From a bacterium (lineage in GTDB: Bacteria > Elusimicrobiota > Elusimicrobia > UBA1565 > UBA9628): a stretch of DNA of 22,930 bases. The position numbers and the translations under genes are program-made. This document shows, piece by piece, positions 14,319 through 22,295 of the stretch. The stretch is taken from assembly GCA_021796015.1 (NCBI GenBank), contig JAJYOT010000027.1:1-22930 (forward strand), in the 5' to 3' direction. The notes under the pieces are model-generated. The model was not told the origin of the DNA. It was given only the letters and a program-made list of their open reading frames with translations, and made no database searches. The stretch's first letter is position 1. Each line of letters starts with the position of its first letter.

Positions 14319-16623
14319 AAGGCACTCCTATTTTCGCGCGGAAATTTTTCTCGGCCGTAGCCGCCTCATCCATCAAGTCATTGAGAATATTAGAGCCCAT
14401 GAATTCTTTCTGCCAATAAGCCAGGCAATCCTCCAAAGACGGAGCTTTCTGATGGGATTCAATTCCAGATGCCTGAAAATCAAGATTGCTCAAAGCTTTC
14501 TCGAAATCAGATTCGCTTGCAAAATGAGCCTTCGCCAAGGACATCGCCCCTTTTTTCATCGAATCCAGGCGCTGGGATTTTTCAAGAACTTCTTCTTTAG
14601 CCAGGGATTTTGGGCACGACACGTAAGATTTTCGGATAAAATAATCGCGACGAGAAGTTTCGATATGACGCAAATCCCACAAGGCATTTTGTCCCGAGGC
14701 CAAGGAGTGAATAAGAAAATCATGGAAACGCGCAGGATGCTTCAACCAATCCTCAAAAAGGGCCCGCATCTGGGGATCCAGAAAGTCTTCCGTCTTAGCT
14801 CCGTCTTTGATTTGAGCGTAAAGAAGCATCTGCGCCGAATAAGCGTAAGACTCTTCCTGATACGGAAACGCGGACCATCCCTCGATTTGGGCTTCCACCT
14901 CCAAAAGCCCGTGAAGGAGAAACCCCGCCATCTCAAAAGAAGAATAGTTTCCGCGCTCGCTTCCATCGGAATAAATTTGGGTTTTAGTTCCCCAAGAGCC
15001 GGACTCAACCTTGTCTGGGCGAGCTGAAAGATCTAAAGCCTCCACCGACGGCGCGGGAAGCCCCATCGTCTGGTAGGCGGAAGAAGATACCGGAAGCATC
15101 GCCTTCCAATCTTCAAAAATAAATTCTCTTTTTGACGCCAAGACCGGACCGGAATTAAGCGCCACCGTCGCCTCAAAACGCCCTTCGGCCTTTTGGCTGA
15201 CGAACGCCTTTTGATGGGCTTCCATTTCCATCTGATCGGAATCAATGACAATCGCCGGCGTTAGATTCATAACGATATTAAGCGCCCTTGAACGAAACGG
15301 TTCTTGGCCGTAGGTATCAATAATTCTGAGCAAGCCTTTCGGGTCTCCGGAATAGGGAGCGTTGAGAAGAAATTTCTCAAAATCCGCGCTGGAGACGACG
15401 CTCAAGGGAGGCAAGGAATAACTTTTTAAAGGCGGAAAGGTTTTCGGCCCTTTGGGTTTCTTAGCTATTCCGTAAGCATGATCTCCAATCACGCTCGAAG
15501 CCGACAAAGCCTGGCGAATGGAATCAACCGTCATTCCAGAAACGACATTGGAAGATTTTAAGACCGGCGGCGCGCCCTTCTTTGTTGAAGCCGAAGCCGC
15601 AATCGCGGGAGCGGTCAAGGCCGAAGGCCGAGCGCCCTCATCACTCTTTGGGGAAGGCGCCGGCGATGAGAGCACGCGAGAAACCGCCGCCACGGAGGCG
15701 GGAACCACCGCAGCTGACGGCGCGGGCGAAGGCATAACTGCAGGAGCCGCAGCAACTGCCGGAGCCACTGGCGCCTGCGGTAAAGACGGAGCGGGAGACG
15801 GCGCCGCCTTCACAACCGCCGGAAGGGCTGCTTTGGGAGAAGCTGAAACCGCCACGGGGGCAGGCGGCAGGACAGGAGTCTGACTCTGAGAAGGAACAGG
15901 AGTCGGAATCAATGCCTGGAATTGCGGCAAAAACGAAGCGGGAGACGGCGCTAAGGGCGCATTTTGGACAACGCTGGAAGCCGCCATAAGCGAAGCCGGA
16001 TTTTGGGGCGCGGCCAAGGCCGAAGGCCGAGCGTCCGCGCCGCTCTTTGGAACAGACGCTAGCGGCGGGGAAGCGGCTTCTATTTGAGACATAAACCCGG
16101 ACGGAAGCGGGGGCGGCGGCGGAGCCCCCAAAGGCGATTGGGATAAAAGATCGGGATCGGCATCCTCATCCGGCGGAGTTAAATTGAGGGAATACAACTC
16201 CTCTTTAGAAAAATAGCGGGAGAAATGTTTACGGTTGTCCATCGTAAAAAAAGGCCAGGCTCCTTTCAATATCTGACGGGCTTTTTTGAGTTCATCCGGA
16301 GTCAAGTGTCCGCTCCCATTTTCAGAGAGAATCAAATCAATTTTTAGAAGAGCCTTTAAACGCTCGGTGCTTTTAAGCCGCCGAATTAAAACTCGTATTT
16401 GAGATTTTCGTATTTCCTCCCCGCGCCCCGGAGACCAAATCGAACCATCGGAATGAACGAAATAATGGTTATCCATCAAGAGATGCAAAACCGTCTTCGG
16501 CAGGGGATTATTTTTTACGTTATAAAAAGGATCGGCGGAATTATTCAGCCGCGTATCCAAAGGCAAGGCCGCGAATGCGGCCTGATTCCAAAGAAAAATG
16601 AATGCCAGAAATAACTGCCTCAT
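14308..16623 (-). CDS. Secreted Pro/Ala-rich multidomain protein, unknown
   Basis: 771 residues. MRQLFLAFIFLWNQAAFA is a signal peptide. Residues about 20-150 form a charged helical N-terminal region. Residues about 160-350 are an Ala/Pro/Ser/Val low-complexity linker. Residues about 355-771 form a C-terminal region that looks globular and partly helical (FLLHGLLEVEAQIEGW, ESYAYSAQMLLYAQI, RFHDFLIHSLASGQ). I recognise no family. The linker contains two copies of the 41-bp palindromic coding repeat (residues about 193-206 and 326-339). GAGGG lies two bases before the ATG. It follows the HAD/PQ-loop gene by 67 bp and overlaps the next gene by 11 nt. A degenerate ENGSGHLTPDE stretch near 101-111 only faintly resembles an EF-hand loop. 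Role unknown; an envelope-spanning or surface protein is plausible. Confidence 0.8.
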   Translation of the reverse strand: MRQLFLAFIFLWNQAAFAALPLDTRLNNSADPFYNVKNNPLPKTVLHLLMDNHYFVHSDGSIWSPGRGEEIRKSQIRVLIRRLKSTERLKALLKIDLILSENGSGHLTPDELKKARQILKGAWPFFTMDNRKHFSRYFSKEELYSLNLTPPDEDADPDLLSQSPLGAPPPPPLPSGFMSQIEAASPPLASVPKSGADARPSALAAPQNPASLMAASSVVQNAPLAPSPASFLPQFQALIPTPVPSQSQTPVLPPAPVAVSASPKAALPAVVKAAPSPAPSLPQAPVAPAVAAAPAVMPSPAPSAAVVPASVAAVSRVLSSPAPSPKSDEGARPSALTAPAIAASASTKKGAPPVLKSSNVVSGMTVDSIRQALSASSVIGDHAYGIAKKPKGPKTFPPLKSYSLPPLSVVSSADFEKFLLNAPYSGDPKGLLRIIDTYGQEPFRSRALNIVMNLTPAIVIDSDQMEMEAHQKAFVSQKAEGRFEATVALNSGPVLASKREFIFEDWKAMLPVSSSAYQTMGLPAPSVEALDLSARPDKVESGSWGTKTQIYSDGSERGNYSSFEMAGFLLHGLLEVEAQIEGWSAFPYQEESYAYSAQMLLYAQIKDGAKTEDFLDPQMRALFEDWLKHPARFHDFLIHSLASGQNALWDLRHIETSRRDYFIRKSYVSCPKSLAKEEVLEKSQRLDSMKKGAMSLAKAHFASESDFEKALSNLDFQASGIESHQKAPSLEDCLAYWQKEFMGSNILNDLMDEAATAEKNFRAKIGVPYVP
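15611..15651 (-). repeat. 41-bp palindromic coding repeat, copy A
   Basis: Core GGCCGAAGGCC is a 4-3-4 hairpin. Translated from the minus strand it encodes PKSDEGARPSALTA within the Pro/Ala linker of the 771-residue protein. It differs from copy B at 6 and from copy C at 5 of 41 positions, by hand alignment. Confidence 0.8.
16010..16050 (-). repeat. 41-bp palindromic coding repeat, copy B
   Basis: Same 41-bp unit in the same frame, encoding PKSGADARPSALAA, at the start of the same Pro/Ala linker about 400 bp from copy A. No gap is needed to align it with copy A. Confidence 0.8.
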
Positions 16624-16690
16624 CGCCCTCTTATTTTAACCCCTCAAGATTACCCAAATATTTCAAATTTTGGGGCGGGCCGCGCGGGCG

Positions 16691-18856
16691 CTAGCGGCGC
16701 AAAAAGAGGGTTCTCGCTAAAATGGAATTGGCGTATTTGGGAAAATAGATTTGAGCCAGGATCATGGCCGACATCACAATCGAGGTGAGATTGGGTAAAA
16801 TCCAATAAAAATTTCCCTGGGCTAAGGCAACCACAAGACTTAAAGCGCTTCCCGCGACAACCAACATCGAAAGAAGCGGACTCAAACCCTCGGGAGCTTT
16901 TTGAGTTTTACGGTAGAGTTTAAAATTGGCCGCGATTTGAGGAATATTTAAAATCGTTAAAAGAGTCATCGAAGTCCAAAAAAGAAATCCCGGGAAAGCG
17001 ATTCCGGCAAAAATCGCAACGCTGGTCGCGCCGGCCACCGACAAAGCGCTTAAAAGACCCTGGACGCCTCTCGGAGAATAAAGAAGGATTTGAGAAACTA
17101 AAACCGAACTTTCCAAGAGCCCCGCGAGATTGGAAGAAATCCAAAAAGGACTTGAGTGTTTAATCAAGGATAGCGCCAAAAAAAGGGCCGAAGCCGCCGC
17201 CCAAATTAAACCGCCTTGAAAGGAAAGATCCTTGGTCGCCGCGGCCTTCAATTTAAAATTTTTTACGATTTGAGGGATTCCGATTGAACTTAAAAGAACC
17301 GTTCCCGCCGTTCCCAAAACCGTCATTGGGTGATGGAGAAAGTGCGCCCACGCGGGCTGAGACAATACCATTCCCCCAAGGCCGCCGGCGGCAAAAGACG
17401 CGCCCGCCAGATTCCTGGCTTTTCGGCCCCAATTTCCCTCTCGTTTCGGCGCGGACATTTTCAGCAATTCTTGCATCACCAAGTTGGTTCCGGAAGTGCG
17501 CCCGCCCAGCCACAAAACGCTTGGGGGCAAGGTTCCGCGCAAGTCTTTACCCACGGTAATGGCTAGAGATTTTGGGAAAGCCAAGGCCATTTTGGCGTCA
17601 CCGCCCATGGTCCCATTGGGAAACAAGTGAAATTCATCCCCCAAAAAAAGAAGATTATTTTCTAAAACGGGGAAACCTTTTTGCCGCATCGCCGAATAGA
17701 TCAGGGCCGCCCCCATTCCCTTGTCGAATTTATTAAAGTAAACGAAATCTCCGCCGTGAATGACGGGAAAAAGAAGACCGCGTTCCTTGAGTTTTTTGTC
17801 TAAAAGCTCAGCAAAAGCGGTCGAGCGAGGGTCGCCATGGGCGTTAAAGCGCACCAACATCTGAGAGGGAAGGTCTCGGCTGATATTGACTTCATCATTT
17901 GAAATCTTGAGTTCAGACAAAGCTTCATCAATAATGGAGGATATCTTCGCCTTTTCTTCCGCGCTCCAGTCCCGATCCAGATAACGGACGGGTTTCCCGT
18001 TTTTAAACGCGACAAACTCGCTCCCGGCGCCTCCGACAAAGAAAAGGTGGTCCCTCAAGGATTCTGGAATTTGACTGAGCAAAGGCTCGATGGTGTTGGC
18101 AAAATTAGCGCTTACAGGTTGCCGGTCAAAAGTGCGGCTGGTGATAATGGCGACCGGCCAACCTTTTTTAAGAAGAGTCTTAATTCCTTCAACCAAATTT
18201 TTCTCGGGCGGCAAACTAATGCCTTGTTCGTTAACTTCGGTTAAAGTTTTGTCGTAATCAAAAAAAACAGCGGAAGGCGGGCGAGCGCGAAGCTCGCTTA
18301 AAACCTGCTCAGGGTCTAAAGGCGCGGTCAAAGCCGAAGGCCGAGCGTCCTCGTCACGCTTTAGGAAAGAGGTCAGTGATGAGGAGGCAGGAATCGCCAA
18401 GGGGACACTCCCCTTGTTTCGGCGACCGGAAACGATGTCCCAAATTCGGCGGCCAGCGGAAAAAACGGAATTATCAGAAGAGTTTTCTCCCAGATTCTTG
18501 GTCTCAAGAGAGACGCTTCTTTGCGCGCGAGAAAGGACTTTCGTCAACGGGGATTGGCCAACGGCAAACGCGGGCTTTTTCCCAGACATTTGAACATGCG
18601 GCTGAAGACTTTTTTCGGCAGAAAAAACTAGAGAGTCTGTTTTCTTGGTCGAGGAAATATCATCCAAACCATCGGCGGAAACAGGAATCTCTGGAGCGGA
18701 CAAATTTTGATTGGACAGAGAAGGGGTCAGGGAAACATTGACCTCTAAGACCGGGTCAACCACGGTTGGTTCAGCGGGGCGCTCAATTCCAAATGAGGCA
18801 GAAACAGAAATAAAGGATACAAGAACCGAGAGAATAGAGAGGGGTCTTATTTTCAT
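16691..18856 (-). CDS. Exported HAD phosphatase fused to PQ-loop membrane domain
   Basis: 721 residues. MKIRPLSILSVLVSFISVSASFG is a signal or anchor sequence. Residues about 24-190 form a Ser-rich linker containing both a REP-like hairpin and repeat copy C. Residues about 195-465 form a HAD domain: motif I FFDYDKTLT with Asp 200 and Asp 202, motif II IITSR, Lys 379 in FDKGMG, motif IV LFLGDE with Asp 407 and GGDAKMA with Asp 420. The insert and the order fit the Cof/sucrose- or trehalose-phosphatase branch. Residues about 512-594 and 600-706 are two three-helix bundles, each with a PQ-loop (GIPQIVKNF near 526, NIPQIAANF near 637), as in SemiSWEET/MtN3 transporters. If the signal works as read, the phosphatase is periplasmic. 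A job in dephosphorylating and importing a sugar phosphate is my inference. First gene of the minus-strand set. Confidence 0.85.
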   Translation of the reverse strand: MKIRPLSILSVLVSFISVSASFGIERPAEPTVVDPVLEVNVSLTPSLSNQNLSAPEIPVSADGLDDISSTKKTDSLVFSAEKSLQPHVQMSGKKPAFAVGQSPLTKVLSRAQRSVSLETKNLGENSSDNSVFSAGRRIWDIVSGRRNKGSVPLAIPASSSLTSFLKRDEDARPSALTAPLDPEQVLSELRARPPSAVFFDYDKTLTEVNEQGISLPPEKNLVEGIKTLLKKGWPVAIITSRTFDRQPVSANFANTIEPLLSQIPESLRDHLFFVGGAGSEFVAFKNGKPVRYLDRDWSAEEKAKISSIIDEALSELKISNDEVNISRDLPSQMLVRFNAHGDPRSTAFAELLDKKLKERGLLFPVIHGGDFVYFNKFDKGMGAALIYSAMRQKGFPVLENNLLFLGDEFHLFPNGTMGGDAKMALAFPKSLAITVGKDLRGTLPPSVLWLGGRTSGTNLVMQELLKMSAPKREGNWGRKARNLAGASFAAGGLGGMVLSQPAWAHFLHHPMTVLGTAGTVLLSSIGIPQIVKNFKLKAAATKDLSFQGGLIWAAASALFLALSLIKHSSPFWISSNLAGLLESSVLVSQILLYSPRGVQGLLSALSVAGATSVAIFAGIAFPGFLFWTSMTLLTILNIPQIAANFKLYRKTQKAPEGLSPLLSMLVVAGSALSLVVALAQGNFYWILPNLTSIVMSAMILAQIYFPKYANSILARTLFLRR
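18324..18364 (-). repeat. 41-bp palindromic coding repeat, copy C
   Basis: Third copy of the unit, in frame, encoding LKRDEDARPSALTA just before the HAD domain of the 721-residue protein. It lies 35 bp from the GGGGACAC hairpin at 18399-18415. Confidence 0.8.
18399..18415 (-). repeat. REP-like hairpin inside the HAD/PQ-loop coding region
   Basis: AAGGGGA-CAC-TCCCCTT is a perfect 7-3-7 palindrome in frame in the N-terminal linker, flanked by CGCC (18395-18398) and GGCG (18421-18424). The GGGGACA core is shared with the hairpin at 8969-9003. Confidence 0.6.
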
Positions 18857-18890
18857 AAATCTATTTTATCAGCCTCTCACAAATTTTTCT

Positions 18891-18942
18891 TGGGTCCAAG
18901 GACCCAGAAGCATTCCGGCAAAAGACCTAGAGCCTTTCTAGG
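18891..18942. repeat. Two tandem hairpins between divergent genes
   Basis: The first hairpin is TGGGTCC-AA-GGACCCA (18891-18906). The second is CCTAGA, a 5-nt loop, TCTAGG (18926-18942). They fill the centre of the 132-bp region between the HAD/PQ-loop gene and the metallopeptidase gene. No clear -35/-10 pair is seen for either gene, so these may be operators, transcript structures or a repeat element. Confidence 0.5.
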
Positions 18943-18988
18943 ACTAAAGACCCTTATATTAGGAGTCTGATAAAGCGATAATCATTTT

Positions 18989-19918
18989 ATGTCCGCGTCA
19001 AAGTCTTGGATTCTTTTTTCTCTTTCCCTCGCGCCGTTTGCTTTCTGTTTAAAAGCCTCCGCCGCCGAAATTGATATTTCACACCCATCCCCCGCGCCTC
19101 TTCTAGCGCCCATAATTTTAGGACCAGGCAATCTAAATCTCGGATTAAATCACTCTCCCCGCACACAAAATTGGGCGGGACTCAATCCAAAGATGCTATC
19201 ACCCGAGCAAAAAATACGGCTTAAAAAGGTTCTTTCTCTCGCTCAAACCATTCCCACCGGACGGAAGACTCTGCGGAAAATGGACGAGCTCGCCCGCCAA
19301 AAAGGAAACTACCCCGTCACCCTCTCTTCCTTGGGTAAAAACCTAGGGCAATATGATTACGCCACGGGTACGCTTCAACTTAATCACCAGTTTCTCCATG
19401 AAGACTTAAGACTCTCGGTTTCAATTCTCATTCATGAAATGACCCACATTCTTCAGCATTCACAAGAAATTCCGGCGGAGAGTCTGGAAATGGAGCTTGA
19501 AGCCTACGCCCTCCACATGAAAGCCCTTAAAGAACTTAAGATGCCGGTGGAAAAATGGGACCCTTTCTCGCGGGAGGCCTTCAAACTTCTCAAACGAAAC
19601 CCCCGGGAGTATGCGGACTGGATGGCCGAACAACATCCGGGAAAATTTTTTCTTGCAAAAAACAACGCCGGTGAGATTGTGGATTTTCAGGAAGAGGAAC
19701 TCGACAGAAAAGACCAACAAATCGAACATCTCCGCAATCAAATTAAGGCCTCCCCTAAAAATTCAGCGCTCAAGAAAAAAATGAGACGCGCTCAAATTAT
19801 TTCTCATTGGATTGAGCGAGATATCGCGCTTTTAAGGTCGCCCAAAGCATTAGCCCGCTACCGCCATTTTTCAAAACGCGTCCATTTACTCCTTAAACGC
19901 ATTAGTCATGCGCTATAA
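18989..19918 (+). CDS. Exported putative zinc metallopeptidase (HExxH)
   Basis: 309 residues. MSASKSWILFSLSLAPFAFCLKASAAE is a signal peptide, cleaved likely after ASA. A Pro-rich spacer precedes a helical domain with LSVSILIHEMTHILQH. His 149, Glu 150 and His 153 form the HExxH zinc site, and ESLEMELEAYA at about 164-173 supplies a likely third ligand (Glu 169 or 171), an arrangement seen in gluzincin-type and DUF-type peptidases. The C-terminal third is strongly charged and partly coiled coil (EELDRKDQQIEHLRNQIKAS). Substrate unknown; envelope or peptide maintenance is plausible. No Shine-Dalgarno is visible before the ATG. dusB starts 14 nt after its stop, so the two may be cotranscribed, although their functions do not obviously connect. 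Confidence 0.75.
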   Translation: MSASKSWILFSLSLAPFAFCLKASAAEIDISHPSPAPLLAPIILGPGNLNLGLNHSPRTQNWAGLNPKMLSPEQKIRLKKVLSLAQTIPTGRKTLRKMDELARQKGNYPVTLSSLGKNLGQYDYATGTLQLNHQFLHEDLRLSVSILIHEMTHILQHSQEIPAESLEMELEAYALHMKALKELKMPVEKWDPFSREAFKLLKRNPREYADWMAEQHPGKFFLAKNNAGEIVDFQEEELDRKDQQIEHLRNQIKASPKNSALKKKMRRAQIISHWIERDIALLRSPKALARYRHFSKRVHLLLKRISHAL

Positions 19919-19932
19919 TTTTTAAAGACCTT

Positions 19933-20949
19933 ATGTTATCTTTAGGAAGCTTAAAACTCTCATCCTCAATCATCCAGTCCCCCATGGCGGCCTGCACTGA
20001 TTTGCCGTTTCGCCTGATCGCGCGGGAAAAAGGTCTTGGATTTTCTTTTCTGGAAATGGTCTCCGCCCAAGCGCTCGTGCGGGACAACGCAAAAACCCGC
20101 GAACTTCTTCAAAGCGCGCCCGAAGATCGCCCGCTGGGAGCTCAACTCTTAGGCTGCGACCCCGCAATTATGGCGGAAGCGGCGCGGATCATCGAGGATA
20201 TGAATTTTGATCTCTTGGATTTAAATCTCGGGTGCCCGGTCCGGAAAGTTGTTTCAAACGGCGAAGGCGCGGCCTTGCTCAAGGAACCTGAAAAAGCCGA
20301 AGCCGTATTTAAGGCGGTGAGAAGCGCGGTCAAAAAAATTCCCCTGACCGTCAAGATGCGGGCAGGTTTTGAAGACCCCAGCGGGCGCGAGGCGGCTGAA
20401 ATAGCCCGAAGAGCGGAAGACTGCGGCTTTGACGCCGTCACCATCCACGGACGAACCCAAAAACAAGGCTATTCGGGAACAGCCGATTACGCGGCTATTG
20501 GCCGAGTGAAAAGCGCGGTCAAAATTCCGGTCATTGGAAATGGAGATGTGGTCAGTGAAAAAGCCGCTCGCGAAATTCGCGCCGTAAGCCAATGCGACGG
20601 CATCATGATTGGGCGCGGCGGCCTGGGAAACCCCTGGATTTACAAAAATCTCGATGGGGCCCTGAAAAATCAGAATCACGCTTATATCCCCCCCGTCCAA
20701 GAAAGACGAGAGACCCTTCTCAAGCATTTAAATCTTGAGCGTTCACTTCTAGGAGACCGTCAGGCCGCCTTAAATACTCGACGCATCGTCGTCTGGTACA
20801 CCGCGGGACTTCCCAACTCAAAAACCCTGCGCGGAGAAGTTTGCCGCACGATCAACATGGATGAGATCATCTCAATGGTTGGCAAATTTTTTAGCGCCCT
20901 TCCAGAAAACGCGCCTCCGCCTGAGGCTCCGCTTCTTCTCGCGGAATAA
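19933..20949 (+). CDS. dusB: tRNA-dihydrouridine synthase
   Basis: 338 residues, normal length. The FMN-dependent TIM-barrel enzyme reduces specific uridines in the tRNA D-loop using NADPH. Seen: IQSPMAACTDLPFR at the N-terminus, the active-site cysteine in DLNLGCPVRKV (Cys 101), the substrate- and flavin-contacting VKMRAGF, TIHGRTQKQGYSG, PVIGNGDV and the phosphate-binding GIMIGRGGLGNPW, then the helical C-terminal domain. The motifs favour DusB over DusA or DusC. Convergent with the histidine kinase gene, whose stop lies 2 bp away; no terminator is visible between them. The last dozen residues (PPPEAPLLLAE) are an unconserved tail. Confidence 0.93.
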   Translation: MLSLGSLKLSSSIIQSPMAACTDLPFRLIAREKGLGFSFLEMVSAQALVRDNAKTRELLQSAPEDRPLGAQLLGCDPAIMAEAARIIEDMNFDLLDLNLGCPVRKVVSNGEGAALLKEPEKAEAVFKAVRSAVKKIPLTVKMRAGFEDPSGREAAEIARRAEDCGFDAVTIHGRTQKQGYSGTADYAAIGRVKSAVKIPVIGNGDVVSEKAAREIRAVSQCDGIMIGRGGLGNPWIYKNLDGALKNQNHAYIPPVQERRETLLKHLNLERSLLGDRQAALNTRRIVVWYTAGLPNSKTLRGEVCRTINMDEIISMVGKFFSALPENAPPPEAPLLLAE

Positions 20950-20951
20950 TT

Positions 20952-21758
20952 TCAAACAAAGAAGGCTAAAAAGGCGTTCAGTCTCCGAGTCAAAGACATG
21001 AGAAGCCCGGAATATTCGACGGATTTAGGATAGGGCCGCGTCTTACGGCGGGTTTCACTCGCTGAAATAGGAATCGTAAAATAAAAAGTCGCCCCCAAAC
21101 CCGGCCAACTCTCGGCCCAAATGCGCCCGCCGTGAAGTTCGACCATCATGCGCGCCAGGCTTAAGCCCAAACCCGTTCCCTGCCCGGCGTCGGTATGGCT
21201 GGCTTGAACAAAAGGCTTAAAAATTTTTTCGAGCTCATCTTGAGGAATACCTTTGCCCGTATCCTTGACCTTAAATACAATGGTTCCTTCATGCTCAAAG
21301 CGGCCCATATCGGCAGACACTGTCACCACTCCTCTAGGAGGAGTAAATTTGACGGCATTGGAAATCAAATTAGTCAGAACTTGCACAATGCGCCTGGAGT
21401 CGGCTTCGATTCTGGGGAGAGGGATCGAACATTCGCGGCTAAGTCGCACCCCATGAGCCAGGGCAAAAGATTGAAGACCTTGAACCGCTTCTCCGATGAG
21501 AAAGCGAGCATCGCACAACTGCCAGTCAAGTTTGATTCCGCTATGAGAAGCCTTGGAATAATCCATCACGTCATCCACAAGATTTTCAAGCCGTCCGGCG
21601 CTACGAATCGCCAAATCGAGCATCTGCCTTTCTTGATCGCTCAAGCGATTTTTGGCCTGTTCGTTTAAAAGCTGAAGGCCCAATCTCAAGGAAGTGACCG
21701 GAGCGCGAAGCTCATGGGTCAAGCAGGCTGGGTCGAGGGCTTGGTCTTTTCTCTCCAT
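20952..21758 (-). CDS. Sensor-less histidine kinase
   Basis: 268 residues, cytoplasmic, no transmembrane segment and no PAS, HAMP or receiver domain. HisKA dimerisation domain near the start: LTHELRAPVTSL with phospho-acceptor His 15. HATPase domain from about 110: N box QVLTNLISNAVKFTP, G1 VKDTGKGIP, F box KIFKPFVQ, G2 GQGTGLGLSLA. All catalytic boxes are intact. The last 35 residues are a basic then hydrophobic tail (SLTRRLNAFLAFFV). No response regulator lies beside it. It follows the MaoC gene by 31 bp on the same strand and may be cotranscribed with the acyl-CoA genes. The protein starts almost directly at the H box; whether a sensor was lost or supplied by another protein cannot be told. 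Confidence 0.9.
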   Translation of the reverse strand: MERKDQALDPACLTHELRAPVTSLRLGLQLLNEQAKNRLSDQERQMLDLAIRSAGRLENLVDDVMDYSKASHSGIKLDWQLCDARFLIGEAVQGLQSFALAHGVRLSRECSIPLPRIEADSRRIVQVLTNLISNAVKFTPPRGVVTVSADMGRFEHEGTIVFKVKDTGKGIPQDELEKIFKPFVQASHTDAGQGTGLGLSLARMMVELHGGRIWAESWPGLGATFYFTIPISASETRRKTRPYPKSVEYSGLLMSLTRRLNAFLAFFV

Positions 21759-21789
21759 GCCCCTAGGATAATAAAACGGCGTTACGGTT

Positions 21790-22236
21790 TTATTGCGGTT
21801 TAGAGCGCACCATCAAGGACCAAACGCCGCCCTGAACGATGTCTGTGTGCTGGTTGGAAAGCTCGGCGTTGAGAATCACAAAGCCCTGGGCTTGGCCGAC
21901 GCGCTTGAGTTTTGAAACTTCCATTTTGAGAGAAACCACATCCCCAATAAAAATCGGCTTTTTAAACTTCCACTCGCCTCCGGTAAAAGCGATGATGGTT
22001 TCCCGAATGATTCCGGTGTCATGCAAAAGACCGCTGGCAACCGAAAGCCCCAAAAGCCCATGGGCGATTCTTTTTCCAAATGGGCTTTTTCTCGCGAACT
22101 CCTCATCGAAATGAAGCGGATTCATGTCTCCCGAGACCCGACCGTATTGTTCGATCATCTCTCCTGTAACAACCCTCGGACGCGGACTGGTAAAAATCTG
22201 CCCAACAGCGAAGTCTTCAAAATAAAGGCTTTTCAT
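21790..22236 (-). CDS. MaoC-like (R)-hydratase / dehydratase
   Basis: 148 residues from ATG 22236, after GGGAG with a 4-nt gap; a longer in-frame reading to 22389 overlaps the upstream gene and lacks family similarity. Hot-dog fold enoyl-CoA hydratase of the MaoC type: SGDMNPLHFDEEFA carries the catalytic pair Asp 37 and His 42, followed by FGKRIAHGLLGLSVASGL, the hot-dog helix, and KFKKPIFIGDVV. It hydrates trans-2-enoyl-CoA or performs the reverse step. Its gene follows thiolase and DUF35 genes on the same strand (59 bp after the latter), so it probably acts with them on a shared acyl-CoA. Confidence 0.9.
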   Translation of the reverse strand: MKSLYFEDFAVGQIFTSPRPRVVTGEMIEQYGRVSGDMNPLHFDEEFARKSPFGKRIAHGLLGLSVASGLLHDTGIIRETIIAFTGGEWKFKKPIFIGDVVSLKMEVSKLKRVGQAQGFVILNAELSNQHTDIVQGGVWSLMVRSKPQ

Positions 22237-22295
22237 ATCTCCCACTTGTATAAGATATCTCAAATGCGTCCGAGCCCGCAATCGTTTATTCGGTC

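Noticed and set aside
13572..15027. Two long plus-strand reading frames opposite the radical SAM and Pro/Ala-rich genes
   Set aside because: They lie wholly antisense to well-supported genes, show no family motif or Shine-Dalgarno, and look like frame shadows.
16285..16330. EF-hand-like loop in the 771-residue protein
   Set aside because: The first loop position is Ser instead of Asp and no second loop is nearby, so calcium binding cannot be supported.
16670..16700. GC-rich near-palindrome after the HAD/PQ-loop gene as a terminator
   Set aside because: The arms do not pair well and no U-run follows on the minus strand; the genes on each side look cotranscribed.
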